DNA from: Opitutia bacterium
GTDB lineage: Bacteria > Verrucomicrobiota > Verrucomicrobiia > Opitutales > Seribacteraceae
Length of the DNA stretch: 19,462 bases
Assembly (NCBI GenBank): GCA_002692605.1
Contig: NZLE01000148.1
Span: forward strand, 1 to 19,462
Reading direction: 5' to 3'
The translations under genes and the position numbers were made by a program. Below the pieces are notes generated by a model. It saw only the letters and a list, made by a program, of their open reading frames with translations. It had not been told where the DNA came from and searched no databases. Below are positions 1 through 7,959 of this stretch, piece after piece (positions within the stretch are counted from its first letter, which is position 1; each line of letters starts with the position of its first letter).

Positions 1-708
1 CGTGTACTCGCCAAAGTGAAAAATACTGGCCGCAAGTACGGCGCTTGCTCGTCCGGCGGTAATTCCTTCACAGAGATGATTTGGATTGCCCACTCCCCCG
101 GATGCAATGACGGGAACCTCCACCGCATCACTAATTGCACGGGTCAATGACAGATCGAAGCCTTCCTTGGTGCCATCCCGGTCCATGCTGGTCAGAAGAA
201 TTTCGCCCGCTCCCCGAGACACCACTTCCTGAGCCCACTCCACCGCATCCAGCGAGGTGGGTTTACGTCCACCATGGGTGTATACCAACCAACCCTTCTC
301 TCCTTCCCTTTGCTTTGCATCGATGGCTATGACAATGCATTGGTTCCCAAACATGGCAGAAGCCCGATTGATCAAATCGGGGTCAAGAATTGCGGCCGTA
401 TTAAGACTCACCTTGTCGGCTCCGCAAAGAAGCATTGCCCGAATGTCTTCCAGAGTGCGAATTCCCCCACCAACCGTGACAGGCATAAAGCAGGTTGCGA
501 CCGTTCTTTCCACAACCTCTCTCATGGTTTGGCGCTCATCACTGGATGCAGTGATGTCAAGAAAGACGAGCTCGTCCGCACCTTGTTGCTCGTAGGCCTG
601 AGCGACTTGAACGGGGTCACCGGCATCGCGAAGTTCCTTGAATCTAACCCCTTTGACGACCCGACCCGCATCTACGTCCAAGCAAGGAATGACTCGAGCG
701 GAAAGCAT
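1..708 (-). CDS. hisF: Imidazole glycerol phosphate synthase, cyclase subunit HisF (C-terminus cut by window edge)
   Basis: HisF is the TIM-barrel cyclase half of IGP synthase. With ammonia from HisH it turns PRFAR into imidazole glycerol phosphate and AICAR in histidine biosynthesis, in the cytoplasm. The frame runs open from ATG at 708 to base 1, giving 236 residues; the family is usually about 250-258, so only the last strand/helix is missing. The start MLSARVIPCLDVDAGR puts catalytic Asp at residue 11, and VIAIDAK puts the second at 130, the canonical numbers. Phosphate-binding loops VGGGIRT (79-85) and ASGGVG (202-207) are intact. A purine-rich AAGAGG lies about 11 nt before the start. 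It lies 60 nt downstream of the 586-residue unknown gene on the same strand. No hisH, hisA or other his gene adjoins it here; hisC lies about 6 kb away. Confidence 0.96.
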   Translation of the reverse strand, partial: MLSARVIPCLDVDAGRVVKGVRFKELRDAGDPVQVAQAYEQQGADELVFLDITASSDERQTMREVVERTVATCFMPVTVGGGIRTLEDIRAMLLCGADKVSLNTAAILDPDLINRASAMFGNQCIVIAIDAKQREGEKGWLVYTHGGRKPTSLDAVEWAQEVVSRGAGEILLTSMDRDGTKEGFDLSLTRAISDAVEVPVIASGGVGNPNHLCEGITAGRASAVLAASIFHFGEYT

Positions 709-768
709 GCTTTGAAAACCTCTTGAAATATGAAAGCCTGGCTTGGCGAAATTGTTTGTCCGACGAGC

Positions 769-2529
769 CTATTCGTCCGCAAAAGCAACGTCCGGTTCGT
801 AAGTCAGAACCAATTTGTATTGTTGCCCGGGTCGCATGATCAAGGGATGGTCCCGCACGAGATATTGCACGTAATGGACGTTCCCCGCATACCCTTTGTA
901 GTCGGGGTTTTCCGAAACGGTCTCGAAGGAACCCCAGTTGGCCTGAAAGTCATCGACCTCAACGTTGGCCCGCAATCCTTCGGGCCCTTGTCGCAGGGTG
1001 GTACCCAAGCGATAGCTGTCATGAGGAGAGCCAATCACAAGAGCCAATCTCATCTTATCCATGGAAACCTGATTCTTTACCTTGAACACGAATTCGGATT
1101 GCACCTTGCCTTCACCGAAATTCCACTGGACTTGACAACTGCCTATGCCATTGGCGAAGGTTCCGTCCGTTTTAATAAGTTCCGGTTGTTCGAATCGAAG
1201 GTAAAGTGACTTTTTCAGACCGATGCCGGTTACGCAATTTTTCCCATAATAGGAGGGAATGGTCACGGTGTCCCCGAAGGTCAGTTCGGGAAGCATAACC
1301 GGCAAGTACTTGTTTACCGGCCAATCAAAAATCCCCGAACAATGAGGGAAGGCAAGGTTATCACTGGATTGCGGTTCGCCTGGCCCAATGATCGGAAGCT
1401 GATACTGAACACCCAGGTTTTCATCACGGTAAAGGAACAAGCCGTGTTCTTTCTTGTGGGATTTGTCGAAAATTACGAACCTTCCGGCAACCTTGGAGCG
1501 ATTGGGAGGAGGAACGCCAAGCGAACCACCGATTACCTTGGCAAGTCTTGACCATTGGCACAAATAACGAGCGGCATCGAAATTGGCCATGCGAGTGGTG
1601 TGATTGGGTACGGTGTTCCGTTCGTTGTCTCTGATTACCAAGTCTCCCTTTTCCTGATCAATGTAAGTGACGAAAAAATATTGGAAGAGTCGACGAAGGG
1701 TATCGAGATAAAGGGAAATTTTTTCAGGAGCGATCCATTGATCCCGCATGCCTTGTAGAATAAGGCTGATGCAGTGCAATTGACCGTAAGCGCCAACGGA
1801 GCGCCCGTAATTCCATCCCAATCCGTCTTGCCGTGTCATGTCAGGAAGCATTTTCAAATACTTTTCTGCAAAGGTCCTGAGTTTGGGAAGCTTGCGGTCC
1901 TTTAGGTGAACGTTTGCGTGTAGTTGAAGAGCCTGTCTGATGAAAATAAAGGAAAGAACGCCGTACAAGTCAAAGGTGCCACAAGGACTTTTGGGATCAT
2001 CATTGCAAAAACCAGCGCTGCTGTTTTCCTCGATTCGGTCCACAAATTGATCAATGACCTTACCGGTATCGTCCTTTTTGGTGAGTCCAAAACTAAATCG
2101 GGCGACCGATTTGGCTATGTTGAATGCCTGAAAATGATTGTCGTGGTCGGTTTTCGAAAGAAGGCAGCGATCCAATTGTTCGCGCGTCGGGTCTTGCAAC
2201 CGTTCCCAAACGGCGTTTCTTTCCTTTGACGCGCCAAAGGAAAGAAGCCCAAGCGCCGCATAAGCCATACCATTGTCATTGGCTTCTTCAGTGAAAGCTT
2301 GTTGGGTTACGCAACGGGCGGACAGATCAAAGAGATCATATTCTCCTAGCTCAACCTCTCCGGTTGCCCGAAAGAATTCACCGATTGCAAGAGCGGCGTG
2401 ACCTGGTTCATCGACGCGGGATTCCTCGTTCGGGGCAGGCGTGACCGTTCCATCTTCGTTGATGTGCTGCAGATTATTGCCCAAAAGAGATCGGGCTAAG
2501 TCTAGGCATTGATCAGAGAAATTGTGCAT
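769..2529 (-). CDS. Unknown 586-residue protein, predicted helical toroid plus C-terminal beta-sandwich
   Basis: I do not recognise the family. No signal peptide or membrane segment is visible, so it is probably cytoplasmic. Residues ~1-335 look mostly helical, with a repeated aromatic-rich pattern like an alpha/alpha toroid, including GWNYGRSVGAYG at 238-249 and NHTTR at 309-313. Residues ~345-586 look like beta strands alternating with glycine turns (e.g. FDWPVNKYLP at 401-410, SYYGKN at 426-431, and a C-terminal MRPGQQYKLVLTYEPD). A toroid followed by a beta-sandwich is the layout of heparinase II/III-like polysaccharide lyases and some glycoside hydrolases. That is a resemblance of architecture, not an assignment, and I cannot name catalytic residues. 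It sits 69 nt after rho and 60 nt before hisF on the same strand, so co-transcription is possible. I see no Shine-Dalgarno before the ATG. Confidence 0.8.
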   Translation of the reverse strand: MHNFSDQCLDLARSLLGNNLQHINEDGTVTPAPNEESRVDEPGHAALAIGEFFRATGEVELGEYDLFDLSARCVTQQAFTEEANDNGMAYAALGLLSFGASKERNAVWERLQDPTREQLDRCLLSKTDHDNHFQAFNIAKSVARFSFGLTKKDDTGKVIDQFVDRIEENSSAGFCNDDPKSPCGTFDLYGVLSFIFIRQALQLHANVHLKDRKLPKLRTFAEKYLKMLPDMTRQDGLGWNYGRSVGAYGQLHCISLILQGMRDQWIAPEKISLYLDTLRRLFQYFFVTYIDQEKGDLVIRDNERNTVPNHTTRMANFDAARYLCQWSRLAKVIGGSLGVPPPNRSKVAGRFVIFDKSHKKEHGLFLYRDENLGVQYQLPIIGPGEPQSSDNLAFPHCSGIFDWPVNKYLPVMLPELTFGDTVTIPSYYGKNCVTGIGLKKSLYLRFEQPELIKTDGTFANGIGSCQVQWNFGEGKVQSEFVFKVKNQVSMDKMRLALVIGSPHDSYRLGTTLRQGPEGLRANVEVDDFQANWGSFETVSENPDYKGYAGNVHYVQYLVRDHPLIMRPGQQYKLVLTYEPDVAFADE

Positions 2530-2570
2530 ATGGGGATCGTAAGAGGAAAACGATGGGAAAGGTAGAAAGT

Positions 2571-2584
2571 GCCTTTTGGAAGGC
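2571..2584. terminator. Small stem-loop between rho and the 586-residue gene
   Basis: GCCTT at 2571-2575 pairs with AAGGC at 2580-2584 around a TTGG loop. On the plus strand it is followed by five T (2585-2589), the textbook intrinsic-terminator form, but no plus-strand gene precedes it. On the minus strand, the sense for rho, the hairpin is followed only by ACTTTCT, a poor U-tract. It may attenuate readthrough from rho. The stem is only 5 bp, so this is a weak call. Confidence 0.3.
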
Positions 2585-2598
2585 TTTTTGTCAACGAG

Positions 2599-3735
2599 TT
2601 AAGACGTTTGGATAAGGTCTAGAAATTCTTGGTTGTTGGATGTTTTGCTCATCCGCTCAATGAGCGTTTCCGCCGCATCGATTGTCTTCATCGGAGACAT
2701 GGCTCTCCTGAGAAAAGAAGTTTTCTCAAGAGTCAGAGGGTCGACCAGGTCCTCTTCTTTTCGAGTGCCGGAAGAAGCAAGATTAATTGCGGGCCACAGT
2801 CGAAGTTCGGCAATTTTCCGATCGAGGATGATTTCGCTGTTACCGGTTCCTTTGAATTCCTGAAAAATAAGCTCATCCATTTTGGAACCAGTTTCAATCA
2901 ATGCGGTAGCCACGATGGTTAGCGATCCCGCCTCCTCGGAATTTCTTGCGGACGAAAAAATCTGCCTGGGCTTTTCAAGCGCCCGTACATCAAGTCCTCC
3001 GGTCATAGTTCTGCCACTTTTTCCAGAAGCTGCATTGTATGCTCTCGAAAGCCGAGTGATCGAGTCGAGCAAAAGCACGACGTCCTTTTTCGATTCAACC
3101 AACCGCTTCGCTCTTTCAATTGCGAGTTCGGCAACTCTCAGATGGCTTTTCACTTCCTCGTCGTTGGAGGAAGCGTAAATTTCAGCGGGTACGGTTCTTT
3201 TGAAATCGGTCACTTCCTCGGGTCGTTCGTCAATCAGCAAAACCATCAAGTGACATTCCGGGTGGTTCTGCTCAACGCCTTTGGCCACATCATGAAGAAT
3301 AGTTGTTTTTCCCGCTCTCGGAGGAGCGACAATCAAGGCTCGCTGTCCTTTGCCGAGGGGACAAAAGAGATCCAAAACCCGAGTGGTCATTCGGTTGTCA
3401 TCCGTCTCGAGGCTTAATTTTTGATTGGGTTGAATCGTAGTCAGTTGGTCAAACCTGAATAACTTTTTGCGGTCGTTGAGCGACAGTCCGTCCACGGTAT
3501 GAATAAACCGAATTTTGGGGTTGGGCCTTGCCTTGTCGGGTACCGCATCCGCAAGTATGACGGATCCTTTCTTAAGTTTGAAACGACGAATCAATTCTCT
3601 GGGAACGAAAGGGTCGTGCGGAGTGGTCTTCCCTCCACGAGAAGGATCCAAAAGAACTCCGGACTTATTTTCGTTAAGGTCCAGAATTCCTTCCACTTGA
3701 AGCAATTCTTGATCGGACTGATTGTTTTCGCTCAT
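2599..3735 (-). CDS. rho: Transcription termination factor Rho, short form
   Basis: Rho is the hexameric RNA-dependent ATPase/helicase that ends transcription of untranslated RNA. Taking ATG at 3735 gives 378 residues, against 419 in E. coli. Walker A is APPRAGKT (137-144), Walker B VVLLLDS (219-225), the Q-loop region is SGRTMTGGLD (240-249), and EFKGTGN (293-299) and SGTRKEE (322-328) follow, so the motor looks complete. The N-terminal helical subdomain is missing: the OB-fold begins within ~15 residues of the start. The loop that in E. coli carries the GFGF RNA-binding aromatics reads SGVLL (25-29) here. The open frame continues upstream to 4002, but that part has no Rho similarity, spans an inverted repeat and a promoter, and overlaps metG, so I reject it. 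No Shine-Dalgarno is seen. It is transcribed divergently from metG. Confidence 0.95.
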   Translation of the reverse strand: MSENNQSDQELLQVEGILDLNENKSGVLLDPSRGGKTTPHDPFVPRELIRRFKLKKGSVILADAVPDKARPNPKIRFIHTVDGLSLNDRKKLFRFDQLTTIQPNQKLSLETDDNRMTTRVLDLFCPLGKGQRALIVAPPRAGKTTILHDVAKGVEQNHPECHLMVLLIDERPEEVTDFKRTVPAEIYASSNDEEVKSHLRVAELAIERAKRLVESKKDVVLLLDSITRLSRAYNAASGKSGRTMTGGLDVRALEKPRQIFSSARNSEEAGSLTIVATALIETGSKMDELIFQEFKGTGNSEIILDRKIAELRLWPAINLASSGTRKEEDLVDPLTLEKTSFLRRAMSPMKTIDAAETLIERMSKTSNNQEFLDLIQTS

Positions 3736-3809
3736 TCGGCAAACTGTAAAATGACGCCAATGCGTAAGTTGAAACCTAAGGGTTGAGGGGATGGCTGTAA
3801 TGCATCCGT

Positions 3810-3840
3810 GGGTTAGACACGAAAAATCGTGTTCTAACCC
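3810..3840. repeat. Strong inverted repeat in the rho/metG divergent region
   Basis: GGGTTAGACACGA (3810-3822) is the reverse complement of TCGTGTTCTAACCC (3827-3840) except for one bulged base, with an AAAA loop. No T-run follows on either side, so it is not a typical intrinsic terminator. It overlaps the expected start point of the candidate rho promoter, so it could be an operator for a dimeric regulator or a 5' hairpin in the rho mRNA. A shorter palindrome, GGCATGCC, lies at 3853-3860, inside the promoter spacer. Confidence 0.7.
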
Positions 3841-3841
3841 A

Positions 3842-3870
3842 AATACAAAAAAGGCATGCCCATACGTCAA
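3842..3870 (-). promoter_or_regulatory. Candidate sigma70-type promoter for rho
   Basis: Read on the minus strand, TTGACG (3870-3865) is followed after exactly 17 nt by TGTATT (3847-3842): 5/6 and 4/6 matches to the -35 and -10 consensus. The start point would fall near 3835, inside the inverted repeat at 3810-3840, giving a leader of about 100 nt before the rho ATG. The call is based on consensus only. Confidence 0.4.
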
Positions 3871-3935
3871 CCACGTAAACCATGAGAATGAATTGAGATG
3901 GCGGTTTGTCTTGGATTGGTTTAAGAGAAATTCGT

Positions 3936-5462
3936 ATGAAACCATTTTATCTGACAACGGCAATTGACTACGCGAACGGTTCTCCGCATTTGGGTCATGC
4001 ATATGAGAAAATACTCGCTGACGTCATCGCCAGAACCCAAAGACTTCTCGGGCATGAGGTCCGTTTCGTAACCGGTCTGGACGAACACGGACAAAAGGTT
4101 CAGCAAGGGGCGGAGCGAGAGGGAATCAGTCCGCAGGCGCGTTGCGATGGAATTGCAGAAGAGTTCAAGTCCCTGCTTAAGAGCTTGAACGTTCACCCCG
4201 ACGATTACATTCGAACAACTGAGGAACGTCACAAGAAAGTGGTTTGCCACTTATTGACGGATTTGTATGAGCGTGGCGAAATCTATCAGGCGGAATACAA
4301 GGGCTTTTATTCGACCCGGGCCGAGCAATTTTTGCAGGAAAAGGACAAGGTGGACGGAAAATGGCCGGAAATCTATGGCGAGGTTACTGAAATAACCGAA
4401 AAGAATTATTTTTTCAAATTAGGCAAATACCAGGATTGGCTGATCGAACATATCCGTACAAACCCAACTTTCATAGCACCCGATTACAGGCAGAACCAAG
4501 TTCTTGAATTTCTCAAGGAACCGCTTAACGATCTTTGCATTTCACGTCCCAAGGAGCGTTTGTCTTGGGGAATTCCACTTCCGTTTGATGCCAATTTTGT
4601 AACCTACGTATGGTTTGACGCCTTGGTGAATTACGTAACTGCCGCGGGCTTTGGTCATAAGAGCGAGTTCGAAAGATTTTGGCCTGCCGACCTTCATGTC
4701 ATTGGTAAGGATATTCTAGCGCCTCCTCACGCCGTTTACTGGCCAATAATGCTGAAGGCGGCAAATCTATCCTTGCCCAAACAAATCTTGGCTCATGGTT
4801 GGTGGACGAGTTCGGGAGCCAAGATGTCCAAAAGCACGGGAGAAACCGTGAACCCGCTGGAATTGGTCGAGCAATATGGATCCGATGCCTTTCGTTATTT
4901 CGTTATGCGGGAAATGACCGTTGGGCGAGATGCTGAGTTTTCCCTCGAGCGTTTCGAATCGAGGTACCGCACGGATTTGGGTAATGATCTTGGTAATTTG
5001 TTAAGCCGATTATTGCACATGCTTGAAAGATATTGCGGGGGCTTGGTTCCTGAAACCCCCGTCAGAGGGAAACCCGAAGAGAATCTTTCGCTTCTTTGGG
5101 AGGAGACCAAAGATCGAGTGATGAACGATTTCTCCGGATACAGGTTCAATCAGGCCTTGGATCACCTTTTTGGCTTTTTCCGATCCATCAACAAGTACGC
5201 GGATGAAAGATCCCCTTGGAAATTGGCAAAATCCGATAAGGCAGAGGATCAGCAATATCTTCAAACGAGTTTGGCGACCATGGTGGAAGCGCTCCGATTG
5301 GGCAACGTCTTTCTTGCCCCGGTTATGCCTGAGGTTCATTATGCAATTAACGAAAGGTTGGGTTTGCCTTCATGCCTTGCCTGGAAACAGGAATTGGACT
5401 GGGGAGACCGACTTGTCGGCAAGAAGTTGGGTCAAAAAACGATTCTTTTTCCCAGAGACTAA
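3936..5462 (+). CDS. metG: Methionyl-tRNA synthetase
   Basis: Class I aminoacyl-tRNA synthetase that charges tRNA-Met with methionine using ATP, in the cytoplasm. The protein has 508 residues from ATG at 3936; an in-frame codon at 3906 would add ten residues of no family similarity, while MKPFYLTTAIDYANG is the normal start of the catalytic fold. The HIGH-type motif is HLGH (18-21) and KMSKS is at 296-300. The connective-peptide insertion (about 120-160) has none of the zinc-binding cysteines, like the metal-free MetRS type of Bacillus subtilis. The helical anticodon domain follows (~350-500). The C-terminal EMAP-like tRNA-binding domain found in many MetRS is absent, so this is the short form. 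It is divergent from rho and ends 7 nt before the stop of the convergent CorC-like gene. Confidence 0.97.
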   Translation: MKPFYLTTAIDYANGSPHLGHAYEKILADVIARTQRLLGHEVRFVTGLDEHGQKVQQGAEREGISPQARCDGIAEEFKSLLKSLNVHPDDYIRTTEERHKKVVCHLLTDLYERGEIYQAEYKGFYSTRAEQFLQEKDKVDGKWPEIYGEVTEITEKNYFFKLGKYQDWLIEHIRTNPTFIAPDYRQNQVLEFLKEPLNDLCISRPKERLSWGIPLPFDANFVTYVWFDALVNYVTAAGFGHKSEFERFWPADLHVIGKDILAPPHAVYWPIMLKAANLSLPKQILAHGWWTSSGAKMSKSTGETVNPLELVEQYGSDAFRYFVMREMTVGRDAEFSLERFESRYRTDLGNDLGNLLSRLLHMLERYCGGLVPETPVRGKPEENLSLLWEETKDRVMNDFSGYRFNQALDHLFGFFRSINKYADERSPWKLAKSDKAEDQQYLQTSLATMVEALRLGNVFLAPVMPEVHYAINERLGLPSCLAWKQELDWGDRLVGKKLGQKTILFPRD

Positions 5463-5469
5463 TCTTCAC

Positions 5470-6756
5470 TCATTCGCTTTTAGGAATGGGTAAGAGGCTA
5501 ACTTCAGCTTCCAGCACTCTGGTTTCGTCCGCATTGAGAACCTTGGCGTCGAAGGAAGGGAAGCGAATGGTCTCGTTGCGCTTTGGTATTTTGCCCAACT
5601 CTCGAGTGATCAAGCCGCCGAACGTTGCCAGTTCCTCATCGTGATCGTCCAAGCCTAACTCCTCGGGCAAGTCATGAACGGGGGTCAGTCCGGAAATTTT
5701 CCACTTTCCATGTGCTATGCGAACCACCGAAAGCTCCTCGGCATCGAATTCATCTTGAATTTCTCCAACCACTTCTTCGAGGATATTTTCCAAAGTTATG
5801 ACGCCATCAATTCCTCCGAATTCATCACCGACCAAAGCCATATGCACTTTCCACTTCATCATCTTTTTGAGTGCGGATGGCAGGGATTCCTCACTGGCGA
5901 GCAAAACCGGGGATTTGGTGATTGCCCGAAGATCAAGTTCGTTACCCTCGCCCAATTTCTTAAAGGCGTATTTCACGTGAACGATACCAAGGCAGCGATC
6001 CAGATCACCGGCGCAAAGAGGCAGACGGGTGTGACCGCAGGACCGAGCGATTTCCAAGTTCTCTTCAACGGAGTCGTTATCATCTAGAATTTGCACTTGG
6101 TTGCGCGGGACCATAACGTCTTTCACGTGCAGTTGGCTCATCTCAAGCGCATTACCCATAATCTCAAAAATTTCCGGCTCCAAATTAGAACCTTCCCGGC
6201 CCAAGATACGAATGTGGTCCGCGACTTCGCTTTCGTCTTCAGTCTTACGATTTTCATTCTGGCTTTTTGAAAACAGGAGTCTTTCCATCGCTGCCAATCC
6301 GGCGGATAAGGGAAAGGCAAGGATTCTGGCAAAAAGCATGAACGGATAACCAATGGATAACTGCAGGGAAACGCATTCGGTGGATACCAGAACTCTAGGC
6401 AAAAGGCCAGCGGTCATTCTTTCCGCAAGGAACGAAAGAAGGAATCCCCCCAGAAGTCCGAAGACTCCGGATTCAAAAAACTGTAATTCAATGAAAAACA
6501 AAACGCCCAAAAGAATTTGAAGTGCGGAAAGCAGGGCGGCCTCAACGTGAAAGGGGCGGTCTTGGTTAGGCGCTTTCAATAAATCAAAAACTAACTTGGT
6601 GGCGGGCCTTTGATCATTTGGAGATGGAGTTGTGCCAGCTCGAATTCGGTCGACGAAGGCCCGAAACAAAGAGACGTAGAAGGTCCAAAGGCCTACCAAA
6701 AGCCATAGAATCAAAAGGCCGGACTTGGTTTGAGCGAGGGAATGAAATTCGCTCAT
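5470..6756 (-). CDS. CNNM/CorC-family membrane protein with CBS pair
   Basis: A 428-residue member of the hemolysin C/CorC (UPF0053) family, often linked to magnesium or cobalt export or homeostasis, though the substrate cannot be read from sequence. Hydrophobic segments at about 12-32, 72-93, 98-118 and 133-155 form the DUF21/CNNM membrane part. The signature VKDVMVPRNQV (211-221) opens the CBS pair (~210-340), which includes GDEFGGIDGVITLENILEE (310-328). A CorC_HlyC cytoplasmic domain (~345-424) ends the protein. The start MSEFHSLAQ at 6756 overlaps the hisC stop as ATGA (6753-6756), implying translational coupling. The open frame extends upstream to 7041, but that part lies inside hisC and has no membrane or family character. 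The C-terminus faces metG with only 7 nt between the stops. Confidence 0.92.
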   Translation of the reverse strand: MSEFHSLAQTKSGLLILWLLVGLWTFYVSLFRAFVDRIRAGTTPSPNDQRPATKLVFDLLKAPNQDRPFHVEAALLSALQILLGVLFFIELQFFESGVFGLLGGFLLSFLAERMTAGLLPRVLVSTECVSLQLSIGYPFMLFARILAFPLSAGLAAMERLLFSKSQNENRKTEDESEVADHIRILGREGSNLEPEIFEIMGNALEMSQLHVKDVMVPRNQVQILDDNDSVEENLEIARSCGHTRLPLCAGDLDRCLGIVHVKYAFKKLGEGNELDLRAITKSPVLLASEESLPSALKKMMKWKVHMALVGDEFGGIDGVITLENILEEVVGEIQDEFDAEELSVVRIAHGKWKISGLTPVHDLPEELGLDDHDEELATFGGLITRELGKIPKRNETIRFPSFDAKVLNADETRVLEAEVSLLPIPKSE

Positions 6757-7859
6757 ATCCTTACGCTTGCGATGGACAGAACGTCCTCTAGGGCATTGAG
6801 CGCACGATCGTTTTCGAGCTCGGTACCAACGGAAATTCGGAGGTATTTTTCCAGTCCGCCACCCATGGGCCTGGTGATGATTCCACGAGTTTGCAATTCC
6901 TTGAAAACCCTTTTGCCATCTCCCACTTCCACGAGAAGAAAATTGGCTTGGCTTGGAACGAACGGAAGGTTCAATCGTTGACATCCGAGGCCTAGTTGCT
7001 CCAGTCCGTCCAAGTTTCTTTTTCGGCATTGACGAACCCAATCACCATCCTCAAGAGCGGCAAGCGCGCAAGCTTGAGCGACGGAATTGGCATTGAATGG
7101 TTGTCTCGCTTGTTGCAAGAGAGCGATCATTTCCGCGGATCCGTAACCGTAACCAATCCTAAGGCCGGCCAATCCATGAATTTTGGAAAAGGTTCGCATC
7201 GCCAGAACTTTTCTTCCCTCCCGAATCAAAGGTTTTAGATCAGGAGGAGAATCAAGATACTCGACGTACGCTTCGTCCATGCAAAAGATTACCTGTTCGG
7301 GCAAAGACCGGACGAAGGCGCAAATTTGCTCATTCGTGTTCGCAGTCCCAGTTGGATTATTTGGGCTGGGTAGAAACACGAGCTTCGTTCGTTCGGTGAT
7401 GGCATTCCACATCTTGTTCAAGTCATGTGTAAGCACGGGCATTTCGACCGGAACCGCCTTTGCGCCCATAAGCAGCGCAACCAATTTATAAACCACGAAA
7501 GCATGTTCACCAAAGATGACTTCATCATCAGGTTGAAGAAAGACGTGCCCCAAAAGCTCGATGATCTCATTTGAACCATTGCCTAAGATAAACTGATCGG
7601 CTTCCAATTGATGATACTTTGCCAATGCTTTGCGAAGGACCTGACCACTTCCTTCCGGATATAAATTCACTTTCGAAAGAGCGTCGGCTCCAGCCTTCAG
7701 GGCCTTGGGAGATGCTCCCCATGGGTTTTCATTGGAGGCGAGCTTACAAATTTCACCGGATTCCAAGCCATATTCCGCGGCCACCTCTTCAATGGGCTTT
7801 CCCGGAAGATACGTGGGTTGTTCGAGTATGCGAGGATTCGCAAGTTGGGATAAGTTCAT
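6753..7859 (-). CDS. hisC: Histidinol-phosphate aminotransferase
   Basis: PLP-dependent fold-type I aminotransferase that converts imidazole acetol phosphate to L-histidinol phosphate with glutamate as amino donor. It has 368 residues, normal for the family. Visible motifs: LASNENPWG (40-48) for substrate and phosphate binding, PSPNNPTGT (164-172), the MDEAYVEY segment with the PLP-contacting Asp at 195, and the Schiff-base lysine K226 in RTFSKIHGLAGLRIGY. Its N-terminus (LANP..LEQPTYLPGKPIEEVA) looks like the HisC type I remember from Opitutae. A candidate promoter (7869-7897) would begin transcription only about 3 nt before the ATG. The stop overlaps the CorC-like start by ATGA. No his gene adjoins it; hisF lies about 6 kb away on the same strand. 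Confidence 0.95.
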   Translation of the reverse strand: MNLSQLANPRILEQPTYLPGKPIEEVAAEYGLESGEICKLASNENPWGASPKALKAGADALSKVNLYPEGSGQVLRKALAKYHQLEADQFILGNGSNEIIELLGHVFLQPDDEVIFGEHAFVVYKLVALLMGAKAVPVEMPVLTHDLNKMWNAITERTKLVFLPSPNNPTGTANTNEQICAFVRSLPEQVIFCMDEAYVEYLDSPPDLKPLIREGRKVLAMRTFSKIHGLAGLRIGYGYGSAEMIALLQQARQPFNANSVAQACALAALEDGDWVRQCRKRNLDGLEQLGLGCQRLNLPFVPSQANFLLVEVGDGKRVFKELQTRGIITRPMGGGLEKYLRISVGTELENDRALNALEDVLSIASVRI

Positions 7860-7868
7860 TAAAACCTA

Positions 7869-7897
7869 ATTTTATTTGAGTTTGATGGAAGATACAA
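7869..7897 (-). promoter_or_regulatory. Candidate promoter for hisC, near-leaderless
   Basis: On the minus strand TTGTAT (7897-7892), 17 nt, then TAAAAT (7874-7869). The -10 matches 5/6 and the -35 is weak (3/6). Only 9 nt separate the -10 from the hisC ATG at 7859, so a start at the usual ~7 nt would leave a leader of about 3 nt. Confidence 0.35.
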
Positions 7898-7923
7898 GGA
7901 AAAGGATTCGAAGAACTCTCTGG

Positions 7924-7953
7924 TTGTCCATCATGCAAAGAGGCATTTATTAT
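7924..7953 (+). promoter_or_regulatory. Candidate promoter for the RmlD-like gene, leaderless
   Basis: TTGTCC (7924-7929), 18 nt, then TATTAT (7948-7953): 4/6 and 5/6 consensus matches. Seven nt past the -10 is the A of the ATG at 7960, so transcription from here would be leaderless. A GAGG (7955-7958) lies too close to the ATG to act as a normal ribosome-binding site. Confidence 0.35.
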
Positions 7954-7959
7954 TGAGGT

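Noticed and set aside
730..1209. Plus-strand open frame of 159 residues, and similar ones at 274-726, 1924-2229, 5674-6087, 9797-10234 and 12807-13196
   Set aside because: Each is antisense to a well-supported gene and has no recognisable domain; they are mirror frames of coding sequence.
3736..4002. Upstream extension of the rho reading frame to 4002 (467-residue version)
   Set aside because: The extra ~89 residues have no Rho similarity, cross a strong inverted repeat and a promoter-like sequence, and overlap the start of metG on the other strand.
6757..7041. Upstream extension of the CorC-like frame into hisC
   Set aside because: The extension is Arg/Ser-rich without membrane or family character and lies wholly inside hisC; the ATG at 6756 overlapping the hisC stop is a natural coupled start.
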